Source: Sphingobacteriaceae bacterium (GTDB lineage Bacteria > Bacteroidota > Bacteroidia > Sphingobacteriales > Sphingobacteriaceae). From it: DNA of 64,000 nucleotides. The notes beneath the pieces are model-generated. The model was not told the DNA's origin. It was given only the letters and a program-made list of their open reading frames with translations, and made no database searches. A program made the position numbers and the translations under genes. Shown piece by piece: positions 23,958 through 32,736 of the stretch (position 1 is its first letter; each line of letters begins with the position of its first letter). The stretch lies in the NCBI GenBank assembly GCA_017745075.1, contig JAGIAD010000002.1:186001-250000 (forward strand), in the 5' to 3' direction.

Positions 23958-23978
23958 CTGCGCGGCTGATTTGCGTAG
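23958..23978. promoter_or_regulatory. Dyad operator-like element, proximal copy
   Basis: CTGCGC and GCGTAG, separated by 9 bp, form an imperfect dyad. An identical layout with the same half-sites is repeated at 24070-24090, and AGAAAT lies just downstream of both copies. It sits in the divergent region between the Ro gene and the WYL regulator and is a likely binding site of that regulator. Confidence 0.6.
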
Positions 23979-24069
23979 TAAGAAATATTTTGTAATTATA
24001 TGTTTAATTAATTGATATTCAGCATGATAAATTTTATTTTTTATTAAAAATAATTCTTTTAGCTGTTAA

Positions 24070-24090
24070 CTGCGCAATTGTATTGCGTAG
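24070..24090. promoter_or_regulatory. Dyad operator-like element, distal copy
   Basis: The second copy of CTGCGC-N9-GCGTAG lies 112 bp from the first and 74 bp before the WYL gene start. Both half-sites are identical to the first copy while the 9-bp centre is largely different, which is the pattern expected of a protein-binding site rather than a random duplication. Confidence 0.6.
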
Positions 24091-24163
24091 ATTAGAAATG
24101 CTTTCATATATTTAGCTTAAAGAAATCACCAGATTTTTGGCATAAACTTAAAATCACGCTAAA

Positions 24164-25192
24164 ATGGCTGTAAATAAATTGGCGCTCATCCGTTACAAAA
24201 CCATCGACGATTGTTTGAGAAACCGTTTCCGAAAATGGACTTTAGATGATCTTATCGAAAAAGTATCAGAAACACTTTATGAGCTGGAAGGCATTACCAC
24301 AGGTGTAAGCAAGCGTACCGTTCAGGCCGATATCCAACTGATGCGTAGTGATAAACTGGGCTACAATGCTCCGATCGTAGTAAAAGATAAACGCTTTTAT
24401 GCTTATGGCGATCCAAATTTCAGTATCACCAAAGCGCCGATCAATAATGCGGATGTAGATAAAATGAAAGAAATTGTTGGCGTGCTGAAACAGTTTAATG
24501 CCTTTAATTATTTCGACGAAATGAGCGATATGATTGCCCGTCTGGAAAATAACCTCTACAAATCTACCAAACAGAGCGGTAATAATATCCAGCTGGAAAG
24601 CAATAAACTGGTTAAGGGTTTGGAATGCATTCCACCTTTATATCAGGCCGTTTTAAATAAACGGTCACTGCTGATCGAATATAAATCGTTCAAAGCACAG
24701 CAATCGCAACAGGCGATTTATTATCCATACCTGTTAAAAGAGTACAGGAACCGCTGGTTTCTGATATGTAAGGCGAAAAAACGGCCTGGGATATTAAATT
24801 TAGCTTTAGATCGTATTGTCGAATTTCAGGAACTGCCCAATGAAGAATTTGTTGCTTACCAAGGGGTAGATTTCGACCGCTATTACGATGATTTAATCGG
24901 CGTAACCAAGAGCGAGCGCGACCGTGCCCAAAAAGTTATCCTCGAGTTTACCAATGATCATGCTCCTTATGTATTAACCAAACCTTTGCATTCGTCGCAA
25001 ATAGTATTGGCTAAAAATGATAAAACGACCACTTTCAGAATCGATGTGGTATTAAACTACGAACTGGAGCGGGAGATTTTGGGTTTTGGCGAATGTGTTA
25101 AAGTGCTTTCGCCAAGGTTTTTGATTGCTAAAATTAAGCGACGTCTAGAACAGACTTACAGACAATATGAAATAACAGAAGTAAAACAATAA
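24164..25192 (+). CDS. WYL-domain transcriptional regulator of the RNA repair locus
   Basis: This 342-residue protein has an N-terminal winged-helix-like region (about residues 1-75; TLDDLIEKVSETLYEL and TGVSKRTVQADIQLMRS fit a DNA-binding helix) and a WYL domain (about 155-225) whose YYPYLLKEYRNRWFLICKAK and LALDRIVEF are the conserved WYL and arginine blocks. A C-terminal WCX-type extension follows (about 235-335). WYL domains are thought to sense nucleic-acid ligands, and such regulators often control RNA repair or defence genes. It is transcribed divergently from the Ro gene, and two identical dyads lie between them, so it probably controls the locus and itself. Confidence 0.87.
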   Translation: MAVNKLALIRYKTIDDCLRNRFRKWTLDDLIEKVSETLYELEGITTGVSKRTVQADIQLMRSDKLGYNAPIVVKDKRFYAYGDPNFSITKAPINNADVDKMKEIVGVLKQFNAFNYFDEMSDMIARLENNLYKSTKQSGNNIQLESNKLVKGLECIPPLYQAVLNKRSLLIEYKSFKAQQSQQAIYYPYLLKEYRNRWFLICKAKKRPGILNLALDRIVEFQELPNEEFVAYQGVDFDRYYDDLIGVTKSERDRAQKVILEFTNDHAPYVLTKPLHSSQIVLAKNDKTTTFRIDVVLNYELEREILGFGECVKVLSPRFLIAKIKRRLEQTYRQYEITEVKQ

Positions 25193-25273
25193 GTGAAGAT
25201 ATGGGTACTGCAACTAGTTAAACGTTTTAGTAATTCAGTTCTTATTTGTACTTTAAGAGCATAATAACCAACT

Positions 25274-26794
25274 ATGAGCACAACCAAATATATCCTGTCT
25301 ATCCTTATGGCTTGTTCTTTAGGCGTATTTGCGCAGCAAGCTACTCCTCAATGGCGGCCAGATTATCATTTTACTGCACCAACCAATTGGTTAAATGATC
25401 CTAACGGTTTAATTTACCTCAATGGTGAATACCATTTATATTATCAGTATAATCCAGTCGAAAATAAATGGGGACATATGAGCTGGGGGCACGCCAAAAG
25501 TAAAGATCTGGTAAATTGGGAACATCTTCCGGTTGCCATACCCGAGAAGATTACTAAGGATACCACCACCATGATTTTCTCTGGTTCGGCAGTTTTGGAT
25601 AAACAAAATGTAAGTGGTTTAGGAAAAGGCAAAGCACCCATTTTGGCATTTTATACGGCTGATTTACCTAAACAGCATAATGAATCGCAGTATATGGCTT
25701 ATAGCAACGATGGTGGTTTAACATTTACCGATTATGGTAAAAATCCAATCATCGACTTAAACAAAAAAGATTTCCGCGATCCGAATGTGTGGTGGCACGA
25801 AGCTTCTAAACAATGGATCATGACGGTTGCAATGGTTGATGAGCATCAGGTACGGTTTTACGGTTCAAAAGACCTGAAAGACTGGTCTATGCTCAGCGAT
25901 TTTGGTAAGCGAGGTAACCAGGGTAGTGGTTGGGAATGCCCTTTCATCATTCCGTTGGCGGTTGATGGAGATAAGAACAACACCAAATGGGTACTGATGG
26001 TTTCGCTCTTTGGGCCGAAAGGACCAACCATTCAGTATTTTGTAGGTGATTTTGACGGCAAAACTTTTAAAAATGATAACGATGCACAGTTAACTTTGCT
26101 GGTTGATGATGGCGATTCGTTTTATGCGGCCATTCCATGGAACAATGCGCCAAATGATAAACGCATTCTTTTGGGCTGGTTGCAGCCGGGCGGTAGAGAG
26201 ACCTTCCCATGGAAAGGGCAGATGTCCATCCCGAGAGACCTGGCATTAAAAACCACCCCTGAAGGTATAAGGTTGTTTCAACAACCAAGTTCGGTTATTG
26301 CAGGCAACCTTAAAAAACTGTCCAAAAACCGGCTAATATCCAAGCAGAATCTGGTTATTAGCGGCGGTGAATTGAAACTGGGTGAAATTACCAATACAAA
26401 CTGGATTGAAGCAGAGTTTGATCTGCGTGATGCTAAAAATGCGGGCTTTAAGCTGACTCAGTTAAAAGACGGGCAAGGGAAAGTGATTAAAGAAATCGAG
26501 GTGGTTTATCGAGCTGATAAAAACGAACTGTATGTAGATTGCTCGCGCTCAGAAAAAGGGATCAAAAACGATAAAAATATTATTCAAAACGCTAAAATGA
26601 ATCCCGTTGGCGGTAAAGTGAAAATTCAGATCCTGATTGATAAATCATCACTTGAAGTTTTTGGCAATGGTGGTGAAAAGGTGATTTCGACCATGATTTT
26701 CCCGGACGAAAAAGCAACGGGAATAACGGTGTTTGCTAAAGATGGAAGCAGCGTATTAAGCCGTTTAAAGATCTGGGATTTGAGTAGGAAATAG
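25274..26794 (+). CDS. Glycoside hydrolase family 32 fructan hydrolase
   Basis: This 506-residue exported enzyme has a signal peptide ending near AQQA (residue 20). The GH32 triad is intact: nucleophile Asp41 in WLNDPNGL, transition-state Asp in FRDPN (168-170) and acid/base Glu222 in GWECPF. A C-terminal beta-sandwich (from about residue 350; SSLEVFGNGG is typical) completes the family fold. GH32 members release fructose from levan, inulin or sucrose; exo-levanase or invertase cannot be separated here. It has no SusCD partner in this window and seems to be a single gene. Confidence 0.93.
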   Translation: MSTTKYILSILMACSLGVFAQQATPQWRPDYHFTAPTNWLNDPNGLIYLNGEYHLYYQYNPVENKWGHMSWGHAKSKDLVNWEHLPVAIPEKITKDTTTMIFSGSAVLDKQNVSGLGKGKAPILAFYTADLPKQHNESQYMAYSNDGGLTFTDYGKNPIIDLNKKDFRDPNVWWHEASKQWIMTVAMVDEHQVRFYGSKDLKDWSMLSDFGKRGNQGSGWECPFIIPLAVDGDKNNTKWVLMVSLFGPKGPTIQYFVGDFDGKTFKNDNDAQLTLLVDDGDSFYAAIPWNNAPNDKRILLGWLQPGGRETFPWKGQMSIPRDLALKTTPEGIRLFQQPSSVIAGNLKKLSKNRLISKQNLVISGGELKLGEITNTNWIEAEFDLRDAKNAGFKLTQLKDGQGKVIKEIEVVYRADKNELYVDCSRSEKGIKNDKNIIQNAKMNPVGGKVKIQILIDKSSLEVFGNGGEKVISTMIFPDEKATGITVFAKDGSSVLSRLKIWDLSRK

Positions 26795-26801
26795 TTGAAA
26801 T

Positions 26802-26898
26802 CGTCATTGCGAGGAGGAACGACGAAGCAATCTTTCAAGCTAATGATTGTTCCTGTAAAGATTGCTTCGTCGGCTGAAAAAGCCTTCTAGCAATGACG
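26802..26898. repeat. Palindromic spacer repeat, CGTCATTGCGAGG family
   Basis: The element starts CGTCATTGCGAGGAGGAAC and ends AGCAATGACG. Inner arms GACGAAGCAATCTTT and AAAGATTGCTTCGTC are perfectly complementary, 15 bp each. A fragment of the same element is at 13103-13123 in the argB-proC spacer. Confidence 0.88.
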
Positions 26899-26914
26899 GA
26901 AGTATATTATACAT

Positions 26915-26948
26915 AAAAACCTTTTCTAAACAAGTAGGAAAGGTTTTC
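26915..26948. terminator. Convergent terminator between GH32 and prfC
   Basis: AAAACCTTTTC pairs with GGAAAGGTTTT (11 bp with one G-U) around a 10-nt loop. T-runs on both strands allow it to serve both convergent genes. Confidence 0.75.
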
Positions 26949-26994
26949 GCATTATAGACTTCCGACTCCGGAGCTCTGACTCGGGACTAAAAAA

Positions 26995-28578
26995 CTAACT
27001 CTTAAACTCGCTTGTTTTATGGAACTCAATATCAGGATAATCCTGTTTGGTTAAATTGATCATGTATTCGCTATCGGCCAGGTAAACCGGGTTAGCTTCC
27101 TTATCGAAACCGATGTGCTGTTGTTTACGCTTCACAAATTCGTCGAGTTTTTTTCTGTCCGTAGAAGTTACCCAGCTCGAACGGGTATAACTCAAGGTCC
27201 GGAAACGGCATTTTGCACCATATTCGTGCTCCAGCCTGAAGTTGATTACCTCGAACTGCAGCTCGCCAACGGCACCGATTACTTTTCTGTTTCCGGGCTG
27301 CATGACGAATAACTGCGCCACACCCTCGTCTGTTAATTGCTCTATACCTTTTTCCAATTGTTTCGTACGCATCGGATCCATGTTTTCTACCTCTTTAAAG
27401 ATAGAAGGAGAGAAACTTGGTATTCCTTTAAACTGCAGTTTTTCACCTTCCGTTAAGGTATCGCCGATTTTAAAGTTACCACTATCGTAAAGGCCAACTA
27501 CATCACCTGGCCAGGCTTCTTCAACAATGCTTTTCTCGTTGGCCATAAAATCCATCGGATTGGAGAATTTCAATTTTTTATCCTGGCGGGTATGGTAATA
27601 GAATTTATTGCGCTCAAATTTGCCCGAACAGATCCTTAAAAAGGCAATCCGGTCGCGGTGCTTAGGGTCTAAGTTGGCATGAATTTTAAACACAAAACCA
27701 CTAAAGTTTTTTTCTTCTACCAAAACATCGCGCTCCTCGGCTTCGCGGTGTTTCGGGCTCGGTGCAATTTCAATAAAGGTATCCAAAAGTTCCTTGATCC
27801 CGAAGTTATTGATGGCACTGCCAAAAAACACTGGTGCAACCAAACCATCGGTGTATAAGTCCTTATCTATTTTACCATAAATGCCATCAACCAGCTCAAC
27901 ATCATCTTTTAATGTTTTGATCTCGTTTTCTTTCAGGTAATCCAATAAAGATGGATCATTTAAATCGTTTGCCGCCACAACCGAGTCGGTTACTTTGGTT
28001 TTATCGGAGTTGAATAAATTTAAATGCTTGTTGTAAATACTGTATACCCCTTTAAAGGTATGCCCCTGGCCAATTGGCCATGAAAGCGGACAAAGGCTGA
28101 TATTCAGTTTTTCTTCGATCTCGTCCAACAAATCGTAAGCTTCCTTACCTTCGCGGTCCATTTTGTTGATGAAGATAATTACCGGGGTATTTCGCATGCG
28201 GCAAACCGACATCAGTTTTTCGGTCTGCTCCTCCACACCCTTTACACAATCGACCACCAAAATCACGCTGTCTACAGCCGATAAAGTTCTGTAGGTATCT
28301 TCGGCGAAATCTTTGTGTCCGGGAGTATCCAAAATATTGATGCGTTTACCACTATATTCGAAACCCATTACCGAAGTTGCGACCGATATACCGCGCTGCT
28401 TTTCGATCTCCATAAAATCGGAAGTATTGCTTTGGTTCGCTTTGTTCCTTTTTACCGCACCTGCAGTGTTGATGGCCCCGCCAAAAAGCAGAAATTTTTC
28501 TGTCAGTGTGGTTTTGCCCGCATCGGGGTGACTAATAATGGCAAAGGTTTTACGTTTTTCTATTTCGGGGTTAAGCAT
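26995..28578 (-). CDS. prfC: Peptide chain release factor 3
   Basis: RF3 is a GTPase that removes RF1/RF2 from the ribosome after peptide release. The 527-residue protein has G1 [13 protein letters not shown] (residues 16-28), DTPGHKDF (G3), NKMDRE (G4) and the long RF3-specific domains 2 and 3 ([20 protein letters not shown] near residue 430). [11 protein letters not shown] is the switch I block typical of RF3 rather than EF-G. Single gene, convergent with GH32. Confidence 0.97.
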   Translation of the reverse strand: MLNPEIEKRKTFAIISHPDAGKTTLTEKFLLFGGAINTAGAVKRNKANQSNTSDFMEIEKQRGISVATSVMGFEYSGKRINILDTPGHKDFAEDTYRTLSAVDSVILVVDCVKGVEEQTEKLMSVCRMRNTPVIIFINKMDREGKEAYDLLDEIEEKLNISLCPLSWPIGQGHTFKGVYSIYNKHLNLFNSDKTKVTDSVVAANDLNDPSLLDYLKENEIKTLKDDVELVDGIYGKIDKDLYTDGLVAPVFFGSAINNFGIKELLDTFIEIAPSPKHREAEERDVLVEEKNFSGFVFKIHANLDPKHRDRIAFLRICSGKFERNKFYYHTRQDKKLKFSNPMDFMANEKSIVEEAWPGDVVGLYDSGNFKIGDTLTEGEKLQFKGIPSFSPSIFKEVENMDPMRTKQLEKGIEQLTDEGVAQLFVMQPGNRKVIGAVGELQFEVINFRLEHEYGAKCRFRTLSYTRSSWVTSTDRKKLDEFVKRKQQHIGFDKEANPVYLADSEYMINLTKQDYPDIEFHKTSEFKS

Positions 28579-29021
28579 AATAAATTTTGGGTATTAAAGA
28601 TGATGAAACCTTGTTAAAGGAATTTAACAGCGATAAGATTTGAATATTGTTGTTTCATCAGGCCGCAAAGATAATAAAAAGCTTTATCATTAATTGTTAG
28701 GTTGTTGTATTGTTTTATTTGATATTATATATTTGAAAAGCAGGTACAGTGGTTCTGTTGTTATCGCGGTTCTGCCATACACTGTAGCTCCGATAGAAAA
28801 AAATCGGAGGCCGCCGTTTCTGTCAGGTTTAGGTTGGTTCTGTTGTGATTCTATTAACGTTTTATCCTGGCCAATCGTCAAGTTTCTACTATTTATCAGG
28901 TCTCATGTCGAAAATTATCCGCTTAAAATTAAAATTTCTCATCAATCATTCTTTAGTTTTGTGCTAAAATGTTTAGCTTTATTCATCCCTCCGTGTATTG
29001 CTAACTAAAATTTTACTGCCG
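28579..29021. other. 443-bp divergent spacer, no gene seen
   Basis: Several open frames cross this stretch but none has coding character or a recognisable motif. A hairpin CTCCGAT / ATCGGAG lies at 28788-28809, with repeated GGTTCTGTTGT words around it (28751 and 28835 regions). TAGTTTTG near 28955 matches the TAnnTTTG promoter box for the helicase downstream; I could not find a convincing -33 partner. Confidence 0.4.
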
Positions 29022-31289
29022 ATGCCCACTTTAGAAGAAACTTCTATGCCCGCAGAGATTGCGGCTAAATTTGTTAATTACACCTCAAAACATGTTTTCT
29101 TAACCGGAAAAGCCGGAACCGGTAAGACAACTTTTTTACGGAAACTTATTCAGCTTACGCATAAAAAAGCGTTGATTGTAGCCCCTACAGGTATTGCAGC
29201 TATTAATGCGGCAGGAGTAACCATACATTCGCTGTTCCAAATGCCTTTTGGTGCTTTTTTTCCTGATGCTGCGAGCACTTTGGTGAACGAGAACATCAAC
29301 TTCAATTTTAATACACCCAGAACTTTAGTCAAGCATTTAAACATGCAGGGTAATAAACGCCGCATGCTGCAGGAACTTGAATTATTGGTTATTGATGAGG
29401 TAAGTATGCTGAGGGCAGATATGCTGGATGCCATTGATTTTGCTTTACGTTATGTACGGAGAAACAGAAACCAGCCTTTCGGAGGTGTACAATTGCTGTT
29501 TATCGGCGATCTGCATCAGTTACCACCAGTGGTAAAAAACGATGAGTGGCGCATTATGGCTAAGTTTTATAAAAGTATTTATTTTTTTGATGCCCTGGCG
29601 CTGCAGGATAATGCACCGGTTTACATCGAACTGGATAAAATCTATCGCCAGGACGATTCAGTTTTTATCAACCTGTTAAATAACCTACGGAACAATAAAA
29701 TCACCCCGGAGGATACTGCTTTGCTAAAACAGCACTTTAAGCAGGATTTTAAACCCGCTGCTGACGAAAATTACATCACTTTAACCACACACAACAATAA
29801 GGCCGATAGTATAAACCGCGAACGGTTAGAGCAGCTAAATACCAAATCTTACTTTTTTGAAGCCAGGATCCAGGGCGAGTTTAACGAATACGCTTATCCA
29901 AACGATAAAAGATTAGAGTTAAAAGTTGGTGCACAGGTAATGTTTATCAAGAACGACATCACCGCCGAAAAACGCTATTACAACGGCAAAATAGGAGTGG
30001 TGCATCATATCGAAAAAGATGTAATCGAAATCGAACTCCCCGAAGATAAAGTGGTAATCCAGATTTCGCCTTATACCTGGGAGAATGTGAAATATAAACT
30101 GGACGAAGCCACCAACGAAATCAAGGAAAATGTAGCTGGTTCATTTATCCAATATCCTATTAAATTGGCATGGGCCATAACGGTCCATAAAAGTCAGGGT
30201 TTAACTTTTGATAAGGCCGTTATTGATGTGGGCGAAGCTTTTGCGCCGGGGCAGGCTTATGTGGCATTATCGCGTTTGCGTTCTTTAAAAGGATTGGTGT
30301 TAACATCCCACCTTCGCGATAGCGGTTTGCAGCAGGATCAGCATGTACACTATTTTTCCAAAACCAGGCAACCATCAGAGGTACTTAACCAGCAGATCAG
30401 CACGGAGAGTTATATTTTTATCCGCAGTTACCTGCTTGCCGCTTTTGATCTGAACCTGATACGCTATTATTTAAAAGAACACCGTCAGACTTTTGATAAA
30501 AGTGAAAAATCAGCGAAGCAAAAATATGAAGACTGGACACAGACGGTTTATGCCGATTTCCAGAAAATAACAGCTACTGCCGATACTTTTGTTAACCAGC
30601 TGAAAAATTTATTCGCCCAACAAACAGAACATACTTTATTTAATGTTTCGAAAAGGGTAGTGGCTGCGCTGAATTATTTTAATCCTTTGATTAAGGAAAT
30701 TTCAGACCGCTTTCTGATGCAGATAGAAACGGTTAAGGAAGAGAGACAAATAAAAACCTATGTTACCGAGCTGCTCGAACTCGAAATCCTGGTATACGAA
30801 CAACTGAAAAAGATGCACAAAAGTAAAGCGCTTTTACAGGCATTGATCGATGGTAAGGAGTTTAGCAAAGCCGATACCGATGCGCTATTGAACACTGTAG
30901 AAAGAAGCAAACAACTTGAGCAGGCCATTCAGTTAAAAGGCGAAACGCTGAAAGTAAAATCGGCTGCTGCAAAGAAGAAAAAAGAACCTAAAATTGATAC
31001 CAAGCTGGTAAGCTTTGAACTTTACGAGCAGGGTAAAACGATAGATGAAATTGCAAAAGAACGCGGTTTTTCTGCTGGTACCATTGAAGGGCATCTGGCT
31101 TATTATGTATCAACACAACAACTCGATGTAACCAAATTGGTGAAGGCCAATAAAATCAGAAACATTAGCGATGCAGTAGAAAGCCAGAAAACAAAATCGA
31201 TGGCCACGATAAGGGAGTTTCTAGGAAAAGATTATTCTTTTGGTGAGATTAAACTGGTGCTGGCATCGTTGTTCCCATCTGAGGAGTAG
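29022..31289 (+). CDS. Pif1/RecD-like helicase with C-terminal HTH_40 domain
   Basis: The ATG at 29022 gives 755 residues (an upstream TTG at 28998 is less likely). Superfamily 1 motifs are in order: Walker A GKAGTGKTTF (29-38), DEXX-like LLVIDEVSML (about 121-130), FIGDLHQLPPV, the AITVHKSQGLTFD block and VALSRLRSLKGLVLTS near residue 420. A helical middle region follows, and the C-terminus holds a helix-turn-helix of the HTH_40 type (ELYEQGKTIDEIAKERGFSAGTIEGHL). Such fusions are common in Bacteroidota and may unwind DNA or RNA-DNA hybrids; the in vivo target is unknown. Confidence 0.9.
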   Translation: MPTLEETSMPAEIAAKFVNYTSKHVFLTGKAGTGKTTFLRKLIQLTHKKALIVAPTGIAAINAAGVTIHSLFQMPFGAFFPDAASTLVNENINFNFNTPRTLVKHLNMQGNKRRMLQELELLVIDEVSMLRADMLDAIDFALRYVRRNRNQPFGGVQLLFIGDLHQLPPVVKNDEWRIMAKFYKSIYFFDALALQDNAPVYIELDKIYRQDDSVFINLLNNLRNNKITPEDTALLKQHFKQDFKPAADENYITLTTHNNKADSINRERLEQLNTKSYFFEARIQGEFNEYAYPNDKRLELKVGAQVMFIKNDITAEKRYYNGKIGVVHHIEKDVIEIELPEDKVVIQISPYTWENVKYKLDEATNEIKENVAGSFIQYPIKLAWAITVHKSQGLTFDKAVIDVGEAFAPGQAYVALSRLRSLKGLVLTSHLRDSGLQQDQHVHYFSKTRQPSEVLNQQISTESYIFIRSYLLAAFDLNLIRYYLKEHRQTFDKSEKSAKQKYEDWTQTVYADFQKITATADTFVNQLKNLFAQQTEHTLFNVSKRVVAALNYFNPLIKEISDRFLMQIETVKEERQIKTYVTELLELEILVYEQLKKMHKSKALLQALIDGKEFSKADTDALLNTVERSKQLEQAIQLKGETLKVKSAAAKKKKEPKIDTKLVSFELYEQGKTIDEIAKERGFSAGTIEGHLAYYVSTQQLDVTKLVKANKIRNISDAVESQKTKSMATIREFLGKDYSFGEIKLVLASLFPSEE

Positions 31290-31300
31290 ATCATTATTTT

Positions 31301-31335
31301 ACCACAGAGTTCACAGAGAGGAGGCACAGAGAATA
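31301..31335. repeat. CCACAGAG/CACAGAG repeat, left of the GxxExxY gene
   Basis: ACCACAGAG, TTCACAGAGAGG and GGCACAGAG follow one another. The inverse words CCTCTGTG and GCTGTGGTTA occur right of the gene at 31799-31830 and CTCTGTG...CCGTGGTTA at 31887-31918, so the gene lies between loose inverted repeats. Confidence 0.6.
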
Positions 31336-31406
31336 CCGAGTATATACAATAAATGTATTAGCAATATAAACGCGAAAAGGTGTTAATTCATTTTGCCACA
31401 AAGTTT

Positions 31407-31784
31407 ATGGAAGAAGATTTATTAACAAGAACGATTATTGGATTGGCTATAGATGTTCATACGGCTCTTGGCCCTAGATTGCTGGAGAGTGCTTACAAAG
31501 AATGTCTATTCTATAAAATTGATAAGGCGGGTTTTCGGGTCGAAAAGGAAAAAATTATGCCGCTGCTATTTGAAGATGTAAGATTGGATTGCGGTTATCG
31601 GATTGATATTTTAGTAGAGAATAAATTAGTTTTAGAATTGAAAAGTATCGAAAACTTAACTGATATTCATTTAGCACAAACCTTAACCTATATGAAATTA
31701 GGTGGTTATAGATTTGGATTATTAATGAATTTTAATGTTTTAAGATTAAAAGATGGAATCAAAAGAGTTGTTAATGGGTATTAA
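31407..31784 (+). CDS. GxxExxY protein
   Basis: The ATG at 31407 gives 125 residues; a TTG-type start upstream adds nine residues without conserved sequence. The family motif is G-x-x-(x)-E-x-x-Y in LGPRLLESAYKECL (about residues 22-35), and LVENKLVLELKSIENL with a PD-(D/E)xK-like E-L-K follows. It is a small protein of the PDDEXK-like superfamily with no established role. It lies in a repeat-rich gap between a helicase and a SprT-like gene, between inverted CACAGAG repeats, as this family and the four-helix-bundle family often are. Confidence 0.88.
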   Translation: MEEDLLTRTIIGLAIDVHTALGPRLLESAYKECLFYKIDKAGFRVEKEKIMPLLFEDVRLDCGYRIDILVENKLVLELKSIENLTDIHLAQTLTYMKLGGYRFGLLMNFNVLRLKDGIKRVVNGY

Positions 31785-31798
31785 AAACATTTCAGTTT

Positions 31799-31918
31799 CC
31801 TCTGTGCAAACTTTGTATGCGCTGTGGTTAAATTAGAAGCTGGGATAAAGCTTATTGTTAGTAGTTATTGCACCCCTCTCCGTTTTCTCTGTGCAAACTC
31901 GGTGTGCTCCGTGGTTAA
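31799..31918. repeat. CTCTGTG...GTGGTTAAATT repeat pair, right of the GxxExxY gene
   Basis: Two similar copies (31799-31832 and 31885-31918) read CTCTGTGCAAACT, a few bases, then GTGGTTAAATT. They are the inverse of the CACAGAG words left of the gene. A further related piece ACTTTGCGGTTAAATGG runs into the next start codon. Confidence 0.65.
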
Positions 31919-32010
31919 ATTGGAGACTGATAAAGCATATTTTAATGCTTATTAAATCCCTATCATAAAATTATGTTTTCTAAGTAAATCTTTGCGAACT
32001 TTGCGGTTAA

Positions 32011-32619
32011 ATGGAGAAAGTTAAAGTTTTAGCGCAGTACATGCCAGAACCTGCGGCACCGCTAATTGCCAAGTGGATTGATTATTTTCAGTGCGAATTT
32101 AAGATTTCTAAAACCCGCTCTACAAAACTGGGCGATTACCGTCACCCTTACCAGGGCAAAGGTCACCGGATTTCAGTAAATTTTAACCTTAACCATTATG
32201 CTTTTCTGGTTACTACTGTACACGAATTTGCACATTTACTTACCTGGAACGATTTTAAAAATAAAGTAAAACCACATGGCTCGGAATGGAAAAGGAATTT
32301 TCAGCGTATGATGGTCCCGTTCTTTGAGCTGAATATCTTTCCGGATGATATTCATAAAGCAATTGATAATTATATGTCCAATCCTGCGGCCTCAAGCTGC
32401 TCTGATCTGCATTTATCACGTGCTTTAAAAAAGTATGATAGTAAGCAAACGGAAACTTTACATTTAGAGCAATTGCCTATTCATACCAACTTTAAAATTA
32501 AAGATGGCAGGCGCTTTACCAAAGGAGAAAGGATTAGAAAACGGTATCGTTGTATCTGTCTGGATGATAAACGTTTATATCTGTTTAATCCCCTGGCTGA
32601 AGTTTTTTTAGTAGATTAA
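32011..32619 (+). CDS. SprT-like zinc metalloprotease domain protein
   Basis: This 202-residue protein has the zinc motif HEFAH at residues 71-75 in TTVHEFAHLLTW, and a third ligand is probably the histidine in KPHGSEWK (89), as in SprT/Spartan proteins. The C-terminal 60 residues lack the CxxC zinc ribbon of longer members. Spartan relatives degrade DNA-crosslinked proteins; the bacterial SprT role is not settled. It starts right after a repeat-rich spacer that supplies GCGGTTAAATGG at its start codon. Confidence 0.85.
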   Translation: MEKVKVLAQYMPEPAAPLIAKWIDYFQCEFKISKTRSTKLGDYRHPYQGKGHRISVNFNLNHYAFLVTTVHEFAHLLTWNDFKNKVKPHGSEWKRNFQRMMVPFFELNIFPDDIHKAIDNYMSNPAASSCSDLHLSRALKKYDSKQTETLHLEQLPIHTNFKIKDGRRFTKGERIRKRYRCICLDDKRLYLFNPLAEVFLVD

Positions 32620-32630
32620 CTTAACACTAA

Positions 32631-32691
32631 TGTCCTGCTGAACTTGTTTCAGCATCTTTATTTAACTGTTAAGACCCTGAAATAAATTACC
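32631..32691. repeat. Decayed CTGAAATAAATTCAG-type palindrome
   Basis: GTCCTGCTGAACTTGTTTCAGCAT and, after about 17 bp, GACCCTGAAATAAATTACC resemble the two halves of the element at 42487-42551. It is a weaker copy between convergent genes. Confidence 0.55.
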
Positions 32692-32736
32692 TTCGGTGAG
32701 CTCGTTAATGCTCGGTTTAGGGTGGTGTATACATTA

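Noticed and set aside
25274..26794. GH32 gene as a member of the RNA repair locus
   Set aside because: It is adjacent to the WYL gene, but its role is fructan breakdown and it is 81 bp downstream with no shared element; likely only a neighbour.
28690..29008. Small proteins in the prfC-helicase spacer
   Set aside because: Both candidate frames on opposite strands lack recognisable sequence and cover a hairpin and repeated words.
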